Positions 1-6,469 of a DNA stretch of 7,228 nt are shown one piece after another. Below the pieces are notes generated by a model, which was not told where the DNA came from, did not search any database, and saw nothing but the letters and a program-made list of their open reading frames with translations. Within the stretch, counting starts at the first letter, position 1, and every line of letters begins with the position of its first letter. A program made the translations under genes and the position numbers. This DNA is from Treponema sp. (lineage in GTDB: Bacteria > Spirochaetota > Spirochaetia > Treponematales > Breznakiellaceae): contig JAISOQ010000162.1 of the NCBI GenBank assembly GCA_031275515.1, forward strand, positions 1 through 7,228, read 5' to 3'.

Positions 1-211
1 ATGCCCTGTTTTAAGAGCAGGAACTTTCTCAGCCAGGATTCTTTGGCTTTTCCGTATTTTTCGATGTCTTCCCAGCCTTCGGCGAAGGCCATGATGGCCA
101 GCAGGGTGATAACGATGACTTCTATCAAGGGATAGGCTTTGTTCCGCTCAATACGGGGGTCCTTGATATCTTTGAAGTAGTCGATTAACGGCGGTATGGG
201 TTTTTGGTCAT
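1..211 (-). pseudogene. ISAs1-family transposase, N-terminal part, frame broken near the start
   Basis: Read on the minus strand, this encodes the N-terminal domain that precedes the DDE catalytic domain in ISAs1-family transposases. Visible family hallmarks are IDYFKDIKDPR, then AYPLIEVIVITLLAIMAFAE, then a GWEDIEKYGKAKESWLRKFL segment and the start of the usual 'GIPSHDT' region (LLLKQGI at the window edge). An ATG at 211-209 follows a strong GGAGG by 5 bases, but its frame stops after eight codons (MTKNPYRR). The transposase frame is -1 relative to it and has no ATG of its own. Adding one A to the five-A run (201-205 on the plus strand, T's) restores MTKKPIPPLIDYFKD, a sensible N-terminus. 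The break therefore looks like a one-base loss, or a sequencing error at a homopolymer. The catalytic domain is outside the window. Confidence 0.8.
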
Positions 212-283
212 ATTCCCCTCCAATCCGCCTTTATCGGTCTTTTCCCCCTTTGTCTTTAGCGCTTTTTATATGCGCTCGCCCTG
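1..283 (-). mobile_element. Partial ISAs1-family insertion sequence (left end, continues beyond base 1)
   Basis: The minus strand carries the beginning of an ISAs1-type transposase reading out of the window at base 1. A possible outer end of the element is the sequence CAGGGCGAGCGC reading leftwards from 283; I suggest it only because it lies about 70 bases before the transposase start and begins with CAGGG, which I believe, without being certain, is common for these ends. The other end is not in the window, so the inverted repeat cannot be tested. A small hairpin (AGCGC 258-262 with GCGCT 272-276) lies just inside this putative end. The boundary at 283 is uncertain; the identity of the element rests on the protein. 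Confidence 0.6.
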
Positions 284-370
284 TTTGCCCCGGCATATAC
301 CCTTGCTTTTTCTTCTCCCTTTTTGTATTGTTTTACAAATAAAGGCTATCAATTCCTGGGACAGCATTTT

Positions 371-385
371 TACAGATAATCTGTA
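371..385. repeat. Operator-like 15-bp palindrome
   Basis: TACAGAT, one central A, then ATCTGTA: a perfect 7-bp dyad with a 1-base centre. Its size and symmetry fit the binding site of a dimeric regulator, but it lies 240 bases upstream of the nearest gene start and no promoter is evident next to it. The function is unknown. Confidence 0.4.
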
Positions 386-603
386 GTAACAGAGGGGGCT
401 TCAAAATCCGGTTAGCGCAGCCCCTGGTCTACAATCTCAGGTTTTGAAAAACCGGTCTAAACGTCCGTTTTTGCATTTGAGACTGTTCCAAAACCCCGGC
501 GGGGGCATTATGGGGGCAGCCGCCCTAACTTGTTGACGATAGTTTTTGAAGTTTTGAAAGAGAGTCTGCAATCATCGGTTTGCAGTTACAGTATTCGATG
601 TTC

Positions 604-607
604 GGAG
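604..607 (+). promoter_or_regulatory. Ribosome binding site deciding the wecA-like start
   Basis: GGAG lies 5 bases before the ATG at 613. The alternative in-frame starts upstream are TTG 580, with only a distant AGAGAG, and ATG 598, with no Shine-Dalgarno sequence. This favours 613. Confidence 0.6.
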
Positions 608-612
608 CTGAC

Positions 613-1710
613 ATGGCAGGGGTTATTATTATTGTATTCGCCTCTTTTGTATGGTCATTCTTAACCGTATGGGTAATATGCCGTGTATCCCATAAAAATG
701 CATGGTACGATAAGGTTGATGAACGAAAAATCCACACCGGAGATGTCCCGCGTCTGGGAGGAGTCGGTTTTTCCGCGGTGTTTATCATCGTTTCCCTCTT
801 TCTTGTCTTTACCAGGACGGAGATTTATTTGGGCTTCCGGTTTATTCCGGTGTTCATCGGTTTGTGTATTACCCTGACATGCGGCGTTCTTGATGATTTT
901 CATAACCTGACTTCCAAGACTAAATTCCTTATCCAATGTATCGCGGGCTTCCTGGTTATCATTCCCGCGTATGTGTTCCAGCATTTGTTCTTTTTTGGAG
1001 ATAATTTCCGTCTTTTTACCTGGCTCAGGTATCCCCTTTCCTTCCTGTGGATTGTAGGGCTTACCAACGCCATCAATTTTATCGACGGAGTTGACGGTCT
1101 TGCCGGGGGCGTCTCGGCCATTATCGCCCTGACCTATGCGGCCATTTTCGCTTCCTTTGCCAATATCGATGGGGTTACGCTTTTCTGCCTCTGCCTGGCC
1201 GCGGTTATCGGCGGGTTCCTGGTTTTCAATCTGCCGGTTCCTCAGGCAAAAATATTTATGGGCGACGGGGGAAGCCAGTTTCTGGGCTTTACCCTGGCAG
1301 TGCTGCCCCTCCTTGACCAGGGAAATATCCGTCCGAGTCTTCCCGTCCCCTATGTATGCGCTCTGCTCCTCATCCCCATTCTGGACATGGTTGCCGCTAT
1401 ATGGCGGCGCCTTAGGGACGGACGGCCCATAGATAGTCCCGACAAGGCTCATATACATCATAAACTGATGTTTTTAGGGCTTAATGCCCGGGGCATTGAC
1501 GCGGTTCTCTACGGTTTGCAGATAATCCTGGGAATACTGGTGTTTTTCGCCGTCAAGTTTCAAAGCCGCTTTGGTATGTCCCTGACTTTCCTGGGGTGCT
1601 CCTACTTTATAGCCATTGCTTTTTTTACGGCCATTCATTTTTTAAACAGAAGAAAGACGCTACAGGTCCGGAAGGATGCCGGGAAAACCTTGTCAGAAAA
1701 CGTTTCCTGA
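613..1710 (+). CDS. wecA: Polyprenyl-phosphate N-acetylhexosamine-1-phosphate transferase (WecA/TagO/MraY superfamily)
   Basis: An integral membrane enzyme of about 365 residues, the usual family length. It moves a sugar-1-phosphate (GlcNAc-1-P in WecA/TagO) from a UDP-sugar to undecaprenyl phosphate, the first membrane step of surface polysaccharide synthesis. Counting from ATG 613, the motifs are KIHTGDVPRLGG (39-50), the Mg2+-binding LDD (93-95), NAINFIDGVDGLAGG (152-166), the FMGDGG loop (215-220) and HIHH (280-283) in the SPDKAHIHHKL segment. That last form is typical of WecA/TagO rather than MraY. Hydrophobic segments span the whole chain, starting at the N-terminus (MAGVIIIVFASFVWSF), which agrees with this start; TTG 580 and ATG 598 are alternatives. 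The tail is basic and soluble. It is the first gene of the probable operon and ends directly before the desulfurase gene. The sugar specificity and the final polymer cannot be read from the sequence; the symbol means family membership only. Confidence 0.88.
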   Translation: MAGVIIIVFASFVWSFLTVWVICRVSHKNAWYDKVDERKIHTGDVPRLGGVGFSAVFIIVSLFLVFTRTEIYLGFRFIPVFIGLCITLTCGVLDDFHNLTSKTKFLIQCIAGFLVIIPAYVFQHLFFFGDNFRLFTWLRYPLSFLWIVGLTNAINFIDGVDGLAGGVSAIIALTYAAIFASFANIDGVTLFCLCLAAVIGGFLVFNLPVPQAKIFMGDGGSQFLGFTLAVLPLLDQGNIRPSLPVPYVCALLLIPILDMVAAIWRRLRDGRPIDSPDKAHIHHKLMFLGLNARGIDAVLYGLQIILGILVFFAVKFQSRFGMSLTFLGCSYFIAIAFFTAIHFLNRRKTLQVRKDAGKTLSENVS

Positions 1711-1722
1711 GTGTTTTCTCCT

Positions 1723-2868
1723 ATGAAACGCCGGTATTATTTTGACTGGGCCGCCACGGCGATCCCCGATACCTTCCCTTCACAGGCCGTTCCCTTTGGA
1801 AACCCTTCTTCAAAACACGCTGAAGGGCGGGAGGCCAGAGCCGCCCTGGAAGACGCCCGCCGCCGCTGCGCCGCTGTCTTAGGGGCCTCTCCCGAACAGA
1901 TCGTCTTCACCTCCGGGGGAACCGAATCCAACGCCATAGTCCTCCACTCCCTGCTCCGCAGGCAGAACCGTCCCGGCGGCGGCGGCTTCCTCATATCCGC
2001 TGTGGAGCATCCTTCGATCCGGGAAAACGGCGCGGTTCTGGAACGCCTGGGAAAGCCCCTTACCCGTATCAGCGTAGAAAAGGATGGCCGGGTATCCGGG
2101 GAAACTCTGGAAGCGGCCCTGAAAAAAGCGGAGGATCCCCGTCTTGCGGCGATCATGGCGGTGAACAATGAAACCGGCGCGGCGATGGATATGCCGGGCC
2201 TGGCGGAGGTTTTACGAAAGGCCCCGGGCGCTCCTGTACACCTCCACAGCGATCTGGTTCAGGCGGCGGGAAAGATGCCGGTGGATCTCTCCTCCTGGGA
2301 TCTGGATTCCGCCTCCCTAAGCGCCCATAAGCTGGGAGGGCCCCGGGGCATAGGCCTCCTCTACCTGCGAAAGCCGCTGGAAACTCTCTGCGCCGGGGGC
2401 GGCCAGGAGGGGCGTATACGTCCGGGAACGGAAAACACCCCGGGCACCCTGGCCCTGGCGGAATGTCTGGAACGCCGGGCTTCTCAGGAAACCGCGGCTG
2501 CCGGGTACGAACAGGCCGCCGCCCGGTGGAAGGCCCTTATCGCCGCCCTTAAAGCCCTGCCCCGGTGTACCCTGATCCCCCTGGACCGGGAGGAGGAAGA
2601 CAGGCGTTTCTCCCCCTATATACTCCAGGCGGCCTTCCGGGGCATCCCCGGAGAGGTGATGGTCCGGGCCCTGGACGATGCGGGTTTCGCCGTGTCTACC
2701 GGCTCCGCCTGCTCCTCCGGCGACCAGAATAGACCTGTTCTGTCCGCTATGGGGGTGGATAAAACAACCGCTTTTGAGGGGATACGGATCTCCCAGGGCT
2801 GGCAGACCACTATGGAAGATATTGGGGCGCTGATCGAAGGGATCCACAGGATCCTCCGGACGCTCTAA
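1723..2868 (+). CDS. Cysteine desulfurase, NifS/IscS class (NifZ-like partner of ThiI)
   Basis: A PLP-dependent class V aminotransferase-fold enzyme that converts L-cysteine to L-alanine and leaves a persulfide on its active-site cysteine. Counting from ATG 1723 (381 residues), it shows TSGGTESNAI (64-73, cofactor phosphate binding), the ring-stacking His in VEHPSI (96), the cofactor-ring Asp (177) and Gln (180) in HSDLVQAAG, the Schiff-base Lys 203 in SAHKLGGPRG, and the catalytic Cys 330 in STGSACSSGD. All key residues are present. ATG 1723 gives the family N-terminus (short lead, then YYFDWAATAIPD). An in-frame GTG at 1711 touches the upstream stop codon and would add four residues; neither has a clear Shine-Dalgarno sequence, suggesting translational coupling with wecA. 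The stretch between the ATAIPD and GNPSS motifs is several residues shorter than usual. Its position before thiI suggests it supplies sulfur for tRNA thiolation rather than being the general Fe-S cluster desulfurase; that assignment is inference. Confidence 0.9.
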   Translation: MKRRYYFDWAATAIPDTFPSQAVPFGNPSSKHAEGREARAALEDARRRCAAVLGASPEQIVFTSGGTESNAIVLHSLLRRQNRPGGGGFLISAVEHPSIRENGAVLERLGKPLTRISVEKDGRVSGETLEAALKKAEDPRLAAIMAVNNETGAAMDMPGLAEVLRKAPGAPVHLHSDLVQAAGKMPVDLSSWDLDSASLSAHKLGGPRGIGLLYLRKPLETLCAGGGQEGRIRPGTENTPGTLALAECLERRASQETAAAGYEQAAARWKALIAALKALPRCTLIPLDREEEDRRFSPYILQAAFRGIPGEVMVRALDDAGFAVSTGSACSSGDQNRPVLSAMGVDKTTAFEGIRISQGWQTTMEDIGALIEGIHRILRTL

Positions 2869-2932
2869 GCTGTCACTTGAGCTGCCATTCTGGTAAAAAA
2901 TCCGGGATCATATTTTGAATGGAAAACATGGC

Positions 2933-4141
2933 ATGGAAAGTACGAGCGGTTTACCGGTCACCTATTTATTGAAACCCGGAGAACTCACCCTTAAAGGGGG
3001 TAACAAGCGGGAATTTGAGCGGGCCCTCAGACGCAACCTGGAAACCCTCCTGCGGTTTACAGGGGCAGTCGTGAGTCCCGCCCAGGGCCGCTATTTCGTT
3101 CATGCCTCAAAGGACGATGCGGAAAAGGTAGAGGAAGCCCTGTCCCGCCTTATAGGTATCTCCGGCTGGGCCAAAACGCGGGTATGCGGCAAAACTCCCG
3201 AAGAAGTCCTCCGGGCCTGTGTGGAAACCGCCGGGGAATGTTATGACTCGGGGATCAGGACCTTCAAAGTTGAAGCCCGGAGGACCGATAAGAGCTTCCC
3301 CCTGGATTCCTACGCAATCCGAAGCCAGGGGGGAAGCGCGATCCTGGAAGCCTGGCCGGGCCTTAGGGTGGATGTCCGCAGCCCCCAGGGGATCATCAAT
3401 GTTGAAATCCGGGAACGGGCCTATGTATACGGGATGGAGCATCGGGGCCTTAGAGGGCTGCCGGTAGGGACCGCGGGACGGGGGCTCCTCCTCCTTTCCG
3501 GGGGCATCGATTCCCCGGTGGCGGGCTTCATGATGTTATCCCGGGGCATGAGGGTAGACGCGGTATATTTCCACGCCTACCCCTACACCTCCGAAGAGGC
3601 CCGCCAAAAAGTGGCGCGTCTGGCGGAAATTCTGGGCCGTTATGCCCTGGGCATGAAGCTCTACACCGTGGGTTTTACGGCGGTCCAGCTCCGTATTAAA
3701 GAAGGGGCTCCTGAACCCTGGTCTACAGTCCTCCTGAGAATGGCAATGATGGAGTGCGCGGAAAAGCTGGCCTTGAGGGAATGCCTTAAATGCCTTATTA
3801 CCGGGGAAAGCCTTTCCCAGGTAGCAAGCCAGACCATAGAAAATTTAAGCTGCACCCAGAGCCGCATAAGCCTGCCGGTTTTACGGCCCCTCATAGGCAT
3901 GGACAAGGAAGACATCATCAGGAAATCCGAAGCCCTGGGCGCTTATGCCGTATCCATCCTCCCCTACGAGGACTGCTGCGTCATCTTCAGCCCTCCCCAC
4001 CCGGTTCTGCGGGGCAGGCCGGCGGAAGCGGAAGAACTCTACCAAAAATTGGACCTTGCCGGCCTTATTGGGGAGGCCCTTCATACCTGTACTGTGGAGA
4101 AATGCGCATACCCAAGCCGTAAACCTGATAATGAAGACTAA
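2933..4141 (+). CDS. thiI: tRNA uracil-4-sulfurtransferase ThiI (no rhodanese domain)
   Basis: Makes 4-thiouridine at position 8 of tRNA by adenylating the uridine and transferring persulfide sulfur; in some bacteria it also serves thiamin thiazole synthesis. Counting from ATG 2933 (402 residues), the N-terminal ferredoxin-like part begins with YLLKPGELTLKGGNKREFE (11-29), a THUMP RNA-binding region runs to about 165, and the PP-loop ATPase motif is LLLSGGIDSPVAGFMM (186-201, SGGxDS type). GESLSQVASQT (291-301) and PYEDCCVIFSP (344-354) are typical of the family; the paired Cys 348-349 lie near where the E. coli enzyme has its sulfur-receiving Cys 344. The protein ends soon after, lacking the C-terminal rhodanese domain of E. 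coli ThiI, as in Bacillus. An in-frame TTG at 2915 would add six residues; no start has a strong Shine-Dalgarno sequence. The 64-base gap after the desulfurase shows no terminator, so co-transcription is likely. Confidence 0.92.
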   Translation: MESTSGLPVTYLLKPGELTLKGGNKREFERALRRNLETLLRFTGAVVSPAQGRYFVHASKDDAEKVEEALSRLIGISGWAKTRVCGKTPEEVLRACVETAGECYDSGIRTFKVEARRTDKSFPLDSYAIRSQGGSAILEAWPGLRVDVRSPQGIINVEIRERAYVYGMEHRGLRGLPVGTAGRGLLLLSGGIDSPVAGFMMLSRGMRVDAVYFHAYPYTSEEARQKVARLAEILGRYALGMKLYTVGFTAVQLRIKEGAPEPWSTVLLRMAMMECAEKLALRECLKCLITGESLSQVASQTIENLSCTQSRISLPVLRPLIGMDKEDIIRKSEALGAYAVSILPYEDCCVIFSPPHPVLRGRPAEAEELYQKLDLAGLIGEALHTCTVEKCAYPSRKPDNED

Positions 4142-4172
4142 AAAAGCCCGCGGCATCACCGCGGGCTTTTTT
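4140..4172. terminator. Bidirectional intrinsic terminator between thiI and hppA
   Basis: A six-A run (4140-4145), an 8-bp perfect GC-rich stem GCCCGCGG/CCGCGGGC (4146-4153 with 4159-4166), a 5-base loop CATCA and six T's (4167-4172). Both strands read as stem plus T-tract, so it can stop the rightward operon and the convergent hppA transcript, whose stop codon is 17 bases away. The A-run overlaps the thiI stop codon. Confidence 0.95.
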
Positions 4173-4188
4173 ACAGAGATGTCCGGCC

Positions 4189-6306
4189 TTAGTTGAGCAG
4201 GTGGAACCTCATCACCAGTCCCGCGAACACGATAGAAACCATAGAGAGGAGCTTGATGAGGATGTTGATGGAAGGCCCGGAGGTATCTTTAAAGGGATCC
4301 CCCACCGTGTCGCCTACCACCGCCGCCTTGTGGGGATCCGAACCCTTGCCGCCGAGATTGCCCGCCTCGATGTACTTCTTGGCGTTGTCCCAAGCGCCGC
4401 CGGAATTCGCCATCATGACGGCCAGCACAAAACCTGTGGCAGTGGCTCCGGCCAGCATCCCGGTAACGCCGTTCACCCCAAGGATCAAGCCCACCGCAAT
4501 AGGGCTGACGATCCCCGTCAGGGCCGGGGCTATCATTTCCTTTTGAGCGCCCCTGGTACAGATGTCCACGCAGCGGGCATAATCCGCCTCGGCAGTGCCC
4601 TCCATAAGGCCGGCGATTTCCTTAAACTGCCGGCGCACCTCGATAACGATGCTCTGAGCCGCCCGGCCAACGGCGCTCATGGTGAGGGAAGAAAACAGGA
4701 AAGGAAGCATGGCCCCCACAAAGAGACCTATCAGGGTGGTAGGGTTGGTTATATTGAGGTTAATGACAAAAGCCGGGTCCTTGATATGAATCTCGTCAAT
4801 GTAGGCCACAATCAGCGCCAGGGCGGTCAAGGCGGCGGAACCTATGGCGAAACCCTTGCCCGTGGCGGCGGTGGTGTTCCCCAGGGAATCCAGGGCGTCG
4901 GTTCGTTCCCGCACCTCCTTGGGCAGGCGGGCCATCTCGGCGATACCCCCCGCGTTGTCCGCCACAGGCCCGTAGGCGTCGGTGGCCAGGGTAATTCCCA
5001 GGGTAGAAAGCATCCCCACTGCGGAGATACCCACCCCATAGAGGCCTTCGGCAAAATTTACCGCTCCGCCGGATGCAAAGAAACTTATCAGCACCGAAAC
5101 CCCCACGATGATAACCGGGAGGAAGGTAGAGTTCATCCCCAGGGATATGCCGCTGATGATGATCGTCGCCGGACCTGTCAGGCTGGCATTGGCAAGGGTC
5201 CGGGTGGGCTTGTAGGTGTCAGAGGTAAAGTATTCGGTAAAGAACCCGATCAGCACCCCTGCCGCCAGCCCGGAAATGACCGCGGCATATACTCCCAGAC
5301 GCCCGGGGTTATTGGCGCAGTCAAGGCCAAAGTAGATCACCGGGTACGCTCCGGCGATTACCAGGGCGGAAGAAACATACGTACCCTTCCGCAGGGCGGA
5401 GAGCAGGGCCTTTTGGTTGGTATTCTCATCGCAGCGCACAAAAAAGGTCCCGATGATGGAAGCCACGGTCCCCAGAGCCGCCATCAACATGGGCACCGAC
5501 GCCCCGCCGAAATTGTAGCCCGCCGATACCGCCAGGGCGATGGTAGCGATGATGGAACCCACGTAGGATTCGTAGAGGTCCGCGCCCATGCCGGCTACAT
5601 CCCCCACATTATCCCCCACATTGTCGGCAATGACCGCCGGATTCCGGGGATCGTCTTCGGGGATCCCCGCTTCAACCTTCCCGACAAGATCCGCCCCCAC
5701 ATCCGCCGCCTTGGTAAAAATACCGCCGCCTACCCGGGCAAACAGAGCCATGCTGGAGGCCCCCATGCCAAAGGTCAGCATCGCCGCGGAAATATTGCTT
5801 ATCTGGGCCGCAGGATCCCCGGCAAGATCGGCGTAGAACAGGTATTTCAACAGGAAAAACCAAATCGAAAGGTCCAGAAGCCCCAGGCCGATGACGGTGA
5901 ACCCCATCACCGTACCGGAAGAAAAGGCCACCCGCAGCCCCTTGTTGAGGCTCTCCGACGACGCCTGGGCGGTCCGGGCATTAGCGGCAGTGGCTATCTT
6001 CATCCCGATAAAGCCTGAAAGCCCGGAGAAAAACCCTCCGGTAATAAAGGCAAAAGGAACAAAGGGAGTTAAAAACCCCGCAAAGGCCATGACGCCCAAC
6101 ACCACAAACATCACCACAAAGAACAGCGCCACGCCGGTATATTGGCGTTTCAAATAGGCGTTGGCTCCCTGACGCACCGCCAGGGAAATCTTCTTCATCA
6201 ACTCCCCTCCCTCGGGAAAAGCCAAGACCTTCCGGGCTTGAAAAAGCGCGAAAATCAGCGCCAGAATCGAACCCGCAGGCACAAGTAAAAAAACCGTATC
6301 TGCCAT
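4189..6306 (-). CDS. hppA: Membrane-bound ion-translocating pyrophosphatase, K+-dependent type
   Basis: A 705-residue polytopic membrane enzyme (about 16 helices in the family) that couples pyrophosphate hydrolysis to H+ or Na+ export. The catalytic motifs are intact: DVGADLVGKVE (202-212), IPEDDPRNP (215-223), DNVGDNVGD (228-236), and near the C-terminus GGKGSDPHKAAVVGDTVGDP (652-671). The segment GNTTAATGKG (476-485) has Ala at 480 and Gly at 483, where K+-independent enzymes carry Lys and Thr; this is the known signature of K+ dependence. GADLYESY (241-248) puts Asp 243 and Glu 246 in the gate region as in the Na+-pumping Thermotoga enzyme, so Na+ transport is possible, though some H+ pumps share this arrangement. 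The start at 6306 has a consensus AGGAGG 6 bases upstream. Transcribed alone, convergent with thiI and divergent from the HD gene. Confidence 0.97.
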   Translation of the reverse strand: MADTVFLLVPAGSILALIFALFQARKVLAFPEGGELMKKISLAVRQGANAYLKRQYTGVALFFVVMFVVLGVMAFAGFLTPFVPFAFITGGFFSGLSGFIGMKIATAANARTAQASSESLNKGLRVAFSSGTVMGFTVIGLGLLDLSIWFFLLKYLFYADLAGDPAAQISNISAAMLTFGMGASSMALFARVGGGIFTKAADVGADLVGKVEAGIPEDDPRNPAVIADNVGDNVGDVAGMGADLYESYVGSIIATIALAVSAGYNFGGASVPMLMAALGTVASIIGTFFVRCDENTNQKALLSALRKGTYVSSALVIAGAYPVIYFGLDCANNPGRLGVYAAVISGLAAGVLIGFFTEYFTSDTYKPTRTLANASLTGPATIIISGISLGMNSTFLPVIIVGVSVLISFFASGGAVNFAEGLYGVGISAVGMLSTLGITLATDAYGPVADNAGGIAEMARLPKEVRERTDALDSLGNTTAATGKGFAIGSAALTALALIVAYIDEIHIKDPAFVINLNITNPTTLIGLFVGAMLPFLFSSLTMSAVGRAAQSIVIEVRRQFKEIAGLMEGTAEADYARCVDICTRGAQKEMIAPALTGIVSPIAVGLILGVNGVTGMLAGATATGFVLAVMMANSGGAWDNAKKYIEAGNLGGKGSDPHKAAVVGDTVGDPFKDTSGPSINILIKLLSMVSIVFAGLVMRFHLLN

Positions 6307-6312
6307 AACAAC

Positions 6313-6318
6313 CCTCCT
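6313..6318 (-). promoter_or_regulatory. Strong ribosome binding site of hppA
   Basis: On the minus strand AGGAGG sits 6 bases before the ATG at 6306, which fixes the start. A 10-bp palindrome TTTGTACAAA (6326-6335) and a small CTCC-TGCC-GGAG hairpin (6343-6354) lie a little further upstream in the leader. Confidence 0.85.
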
Positions 6319-6373
6319 GAACTTTTTTGTACAAAGATCCCCCTCCTGCCGGAGAAAGACCGCTTGTCGGTTG

Positions 6374-6403
6374 AGTATACATGAAAAGCGGCTGTCTGTT
6401 CAA
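6374..6403 (-). promoter_or_regulatory. Probable sigma-70 promoter of hppA
   Basis: On the minus strand TTGAAC (6403-6398) is the -35 element, followed by an 18-base spacer and TATACT (6379-6374) as the -10 element. That is 4/6 and 5/6 matches to consensus. Transcription would begin near 6367, giving a leader of about 60 bases before the ATG. Confidence 0.6.
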
Positions 6404-6413
6404 TTCTCACAGG

Positions 6414-6458
6414 AATTTTACATTTACCCGTCCGGTTCACCGCCGGGAATGTAAATTT
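6414..6458. repeat. Imperfect inverted repeat just upstream of the hppA promoter
   Basis: TTTACATT (6417-6424) pairs perfectly with AATGTAAA (6448-6455). It continues inward as CCC (6427-6429) with GGG (6445-6447) after a 2-base bulge, and outward as AA (6414-6415) with TT (6457-6458) past one mismatch. The central loop is 15 bases and GC-rich. It begins 11 bases upstream of the -35 element, so it could be an operator; there is no T-tract on either strand that would make it a terminator. Confidence 0.5.
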
Positions 6459-6469
6459 GCTGATGCATA

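Larger units (their letters stand above)
284..612. other. Gene-free intergenic stretch between the IS end and the wecA-like gene
   Basis: I see no credible protein or RNA gene here. It contains several short inverted repeats: TTTGTA/TACAAA (322-327 with 334-339), TACAGAT/ATCTGTA (371-385), GGGGCT/AGCCCC (395-400 with 419-424, 18-base loop), GGTTT-TGAA-AAACC (440-453) and CCCC-GGC-GGGG (494-504). GGGGGCA occurs twice, 11 bases apart (501-507 and 512-518). TGTTCCAAAAC at 484-494 recurs inverted at 6594-6604. A TTGACG at 533-538 could be a -35 element for the downstream gene, but I find no good -10 at the right distance, so I do not call a promoter. Confidence 0.6.

Noticed and set aside
201..211. 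Programmed -1 frameshifting at the transposase start
   Set aside because: The slip site would read C AAA AAC, not the canonical A AAA AAC, and it lies only four codons after the start. ISAs1-family transposases, to my knowledge, are normally a single frame. A one-base loss or sequencing error is simpler.
204..386. Plus-strand 60-codon frame over the IS end
   Set aside because: It has no ribosome binding site and a Pro/Phe/Leu-rich composition, and it overlaps the antisense transposase start and the likely IS end.
661..1461. Minus-strand open frame (266 codons) opposite the wecA-like gene
   Set aside because: It overlaps the whole core of a clear transferase gene, has a low-complexity polar composition and shows no family motif, so it is an antisense shadow.
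2869..2932. Promoter or terminator between the desulfurase gene and thiI
   Set aside because: The 64 bases contain no stem with a T-tract and no properly spaced -35/-10 pair, so I treat the genes as co-transcribed.
4201..6018. Long plus-strand open frame (605 codons) opposite hppA
   Set aside because: It is antisense to an intact, strongly motif-supported hppA. The predicted protein is rich in Gly, His, Arg and Gln with no recognisable domain, as expected from the reverse strand of a GC-rich membrane-protein gene.
5981..6403. Minus-strand frame starting upstream of hppA and overlapping it, possibly a leader peptide
   Set aside because: It reads through the hppA start in another frame for over 100 codons with no domain. 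The only start with a binding-site-like sequence is a TTG within the leader. The strong AGGAGG clearly serves hppA.
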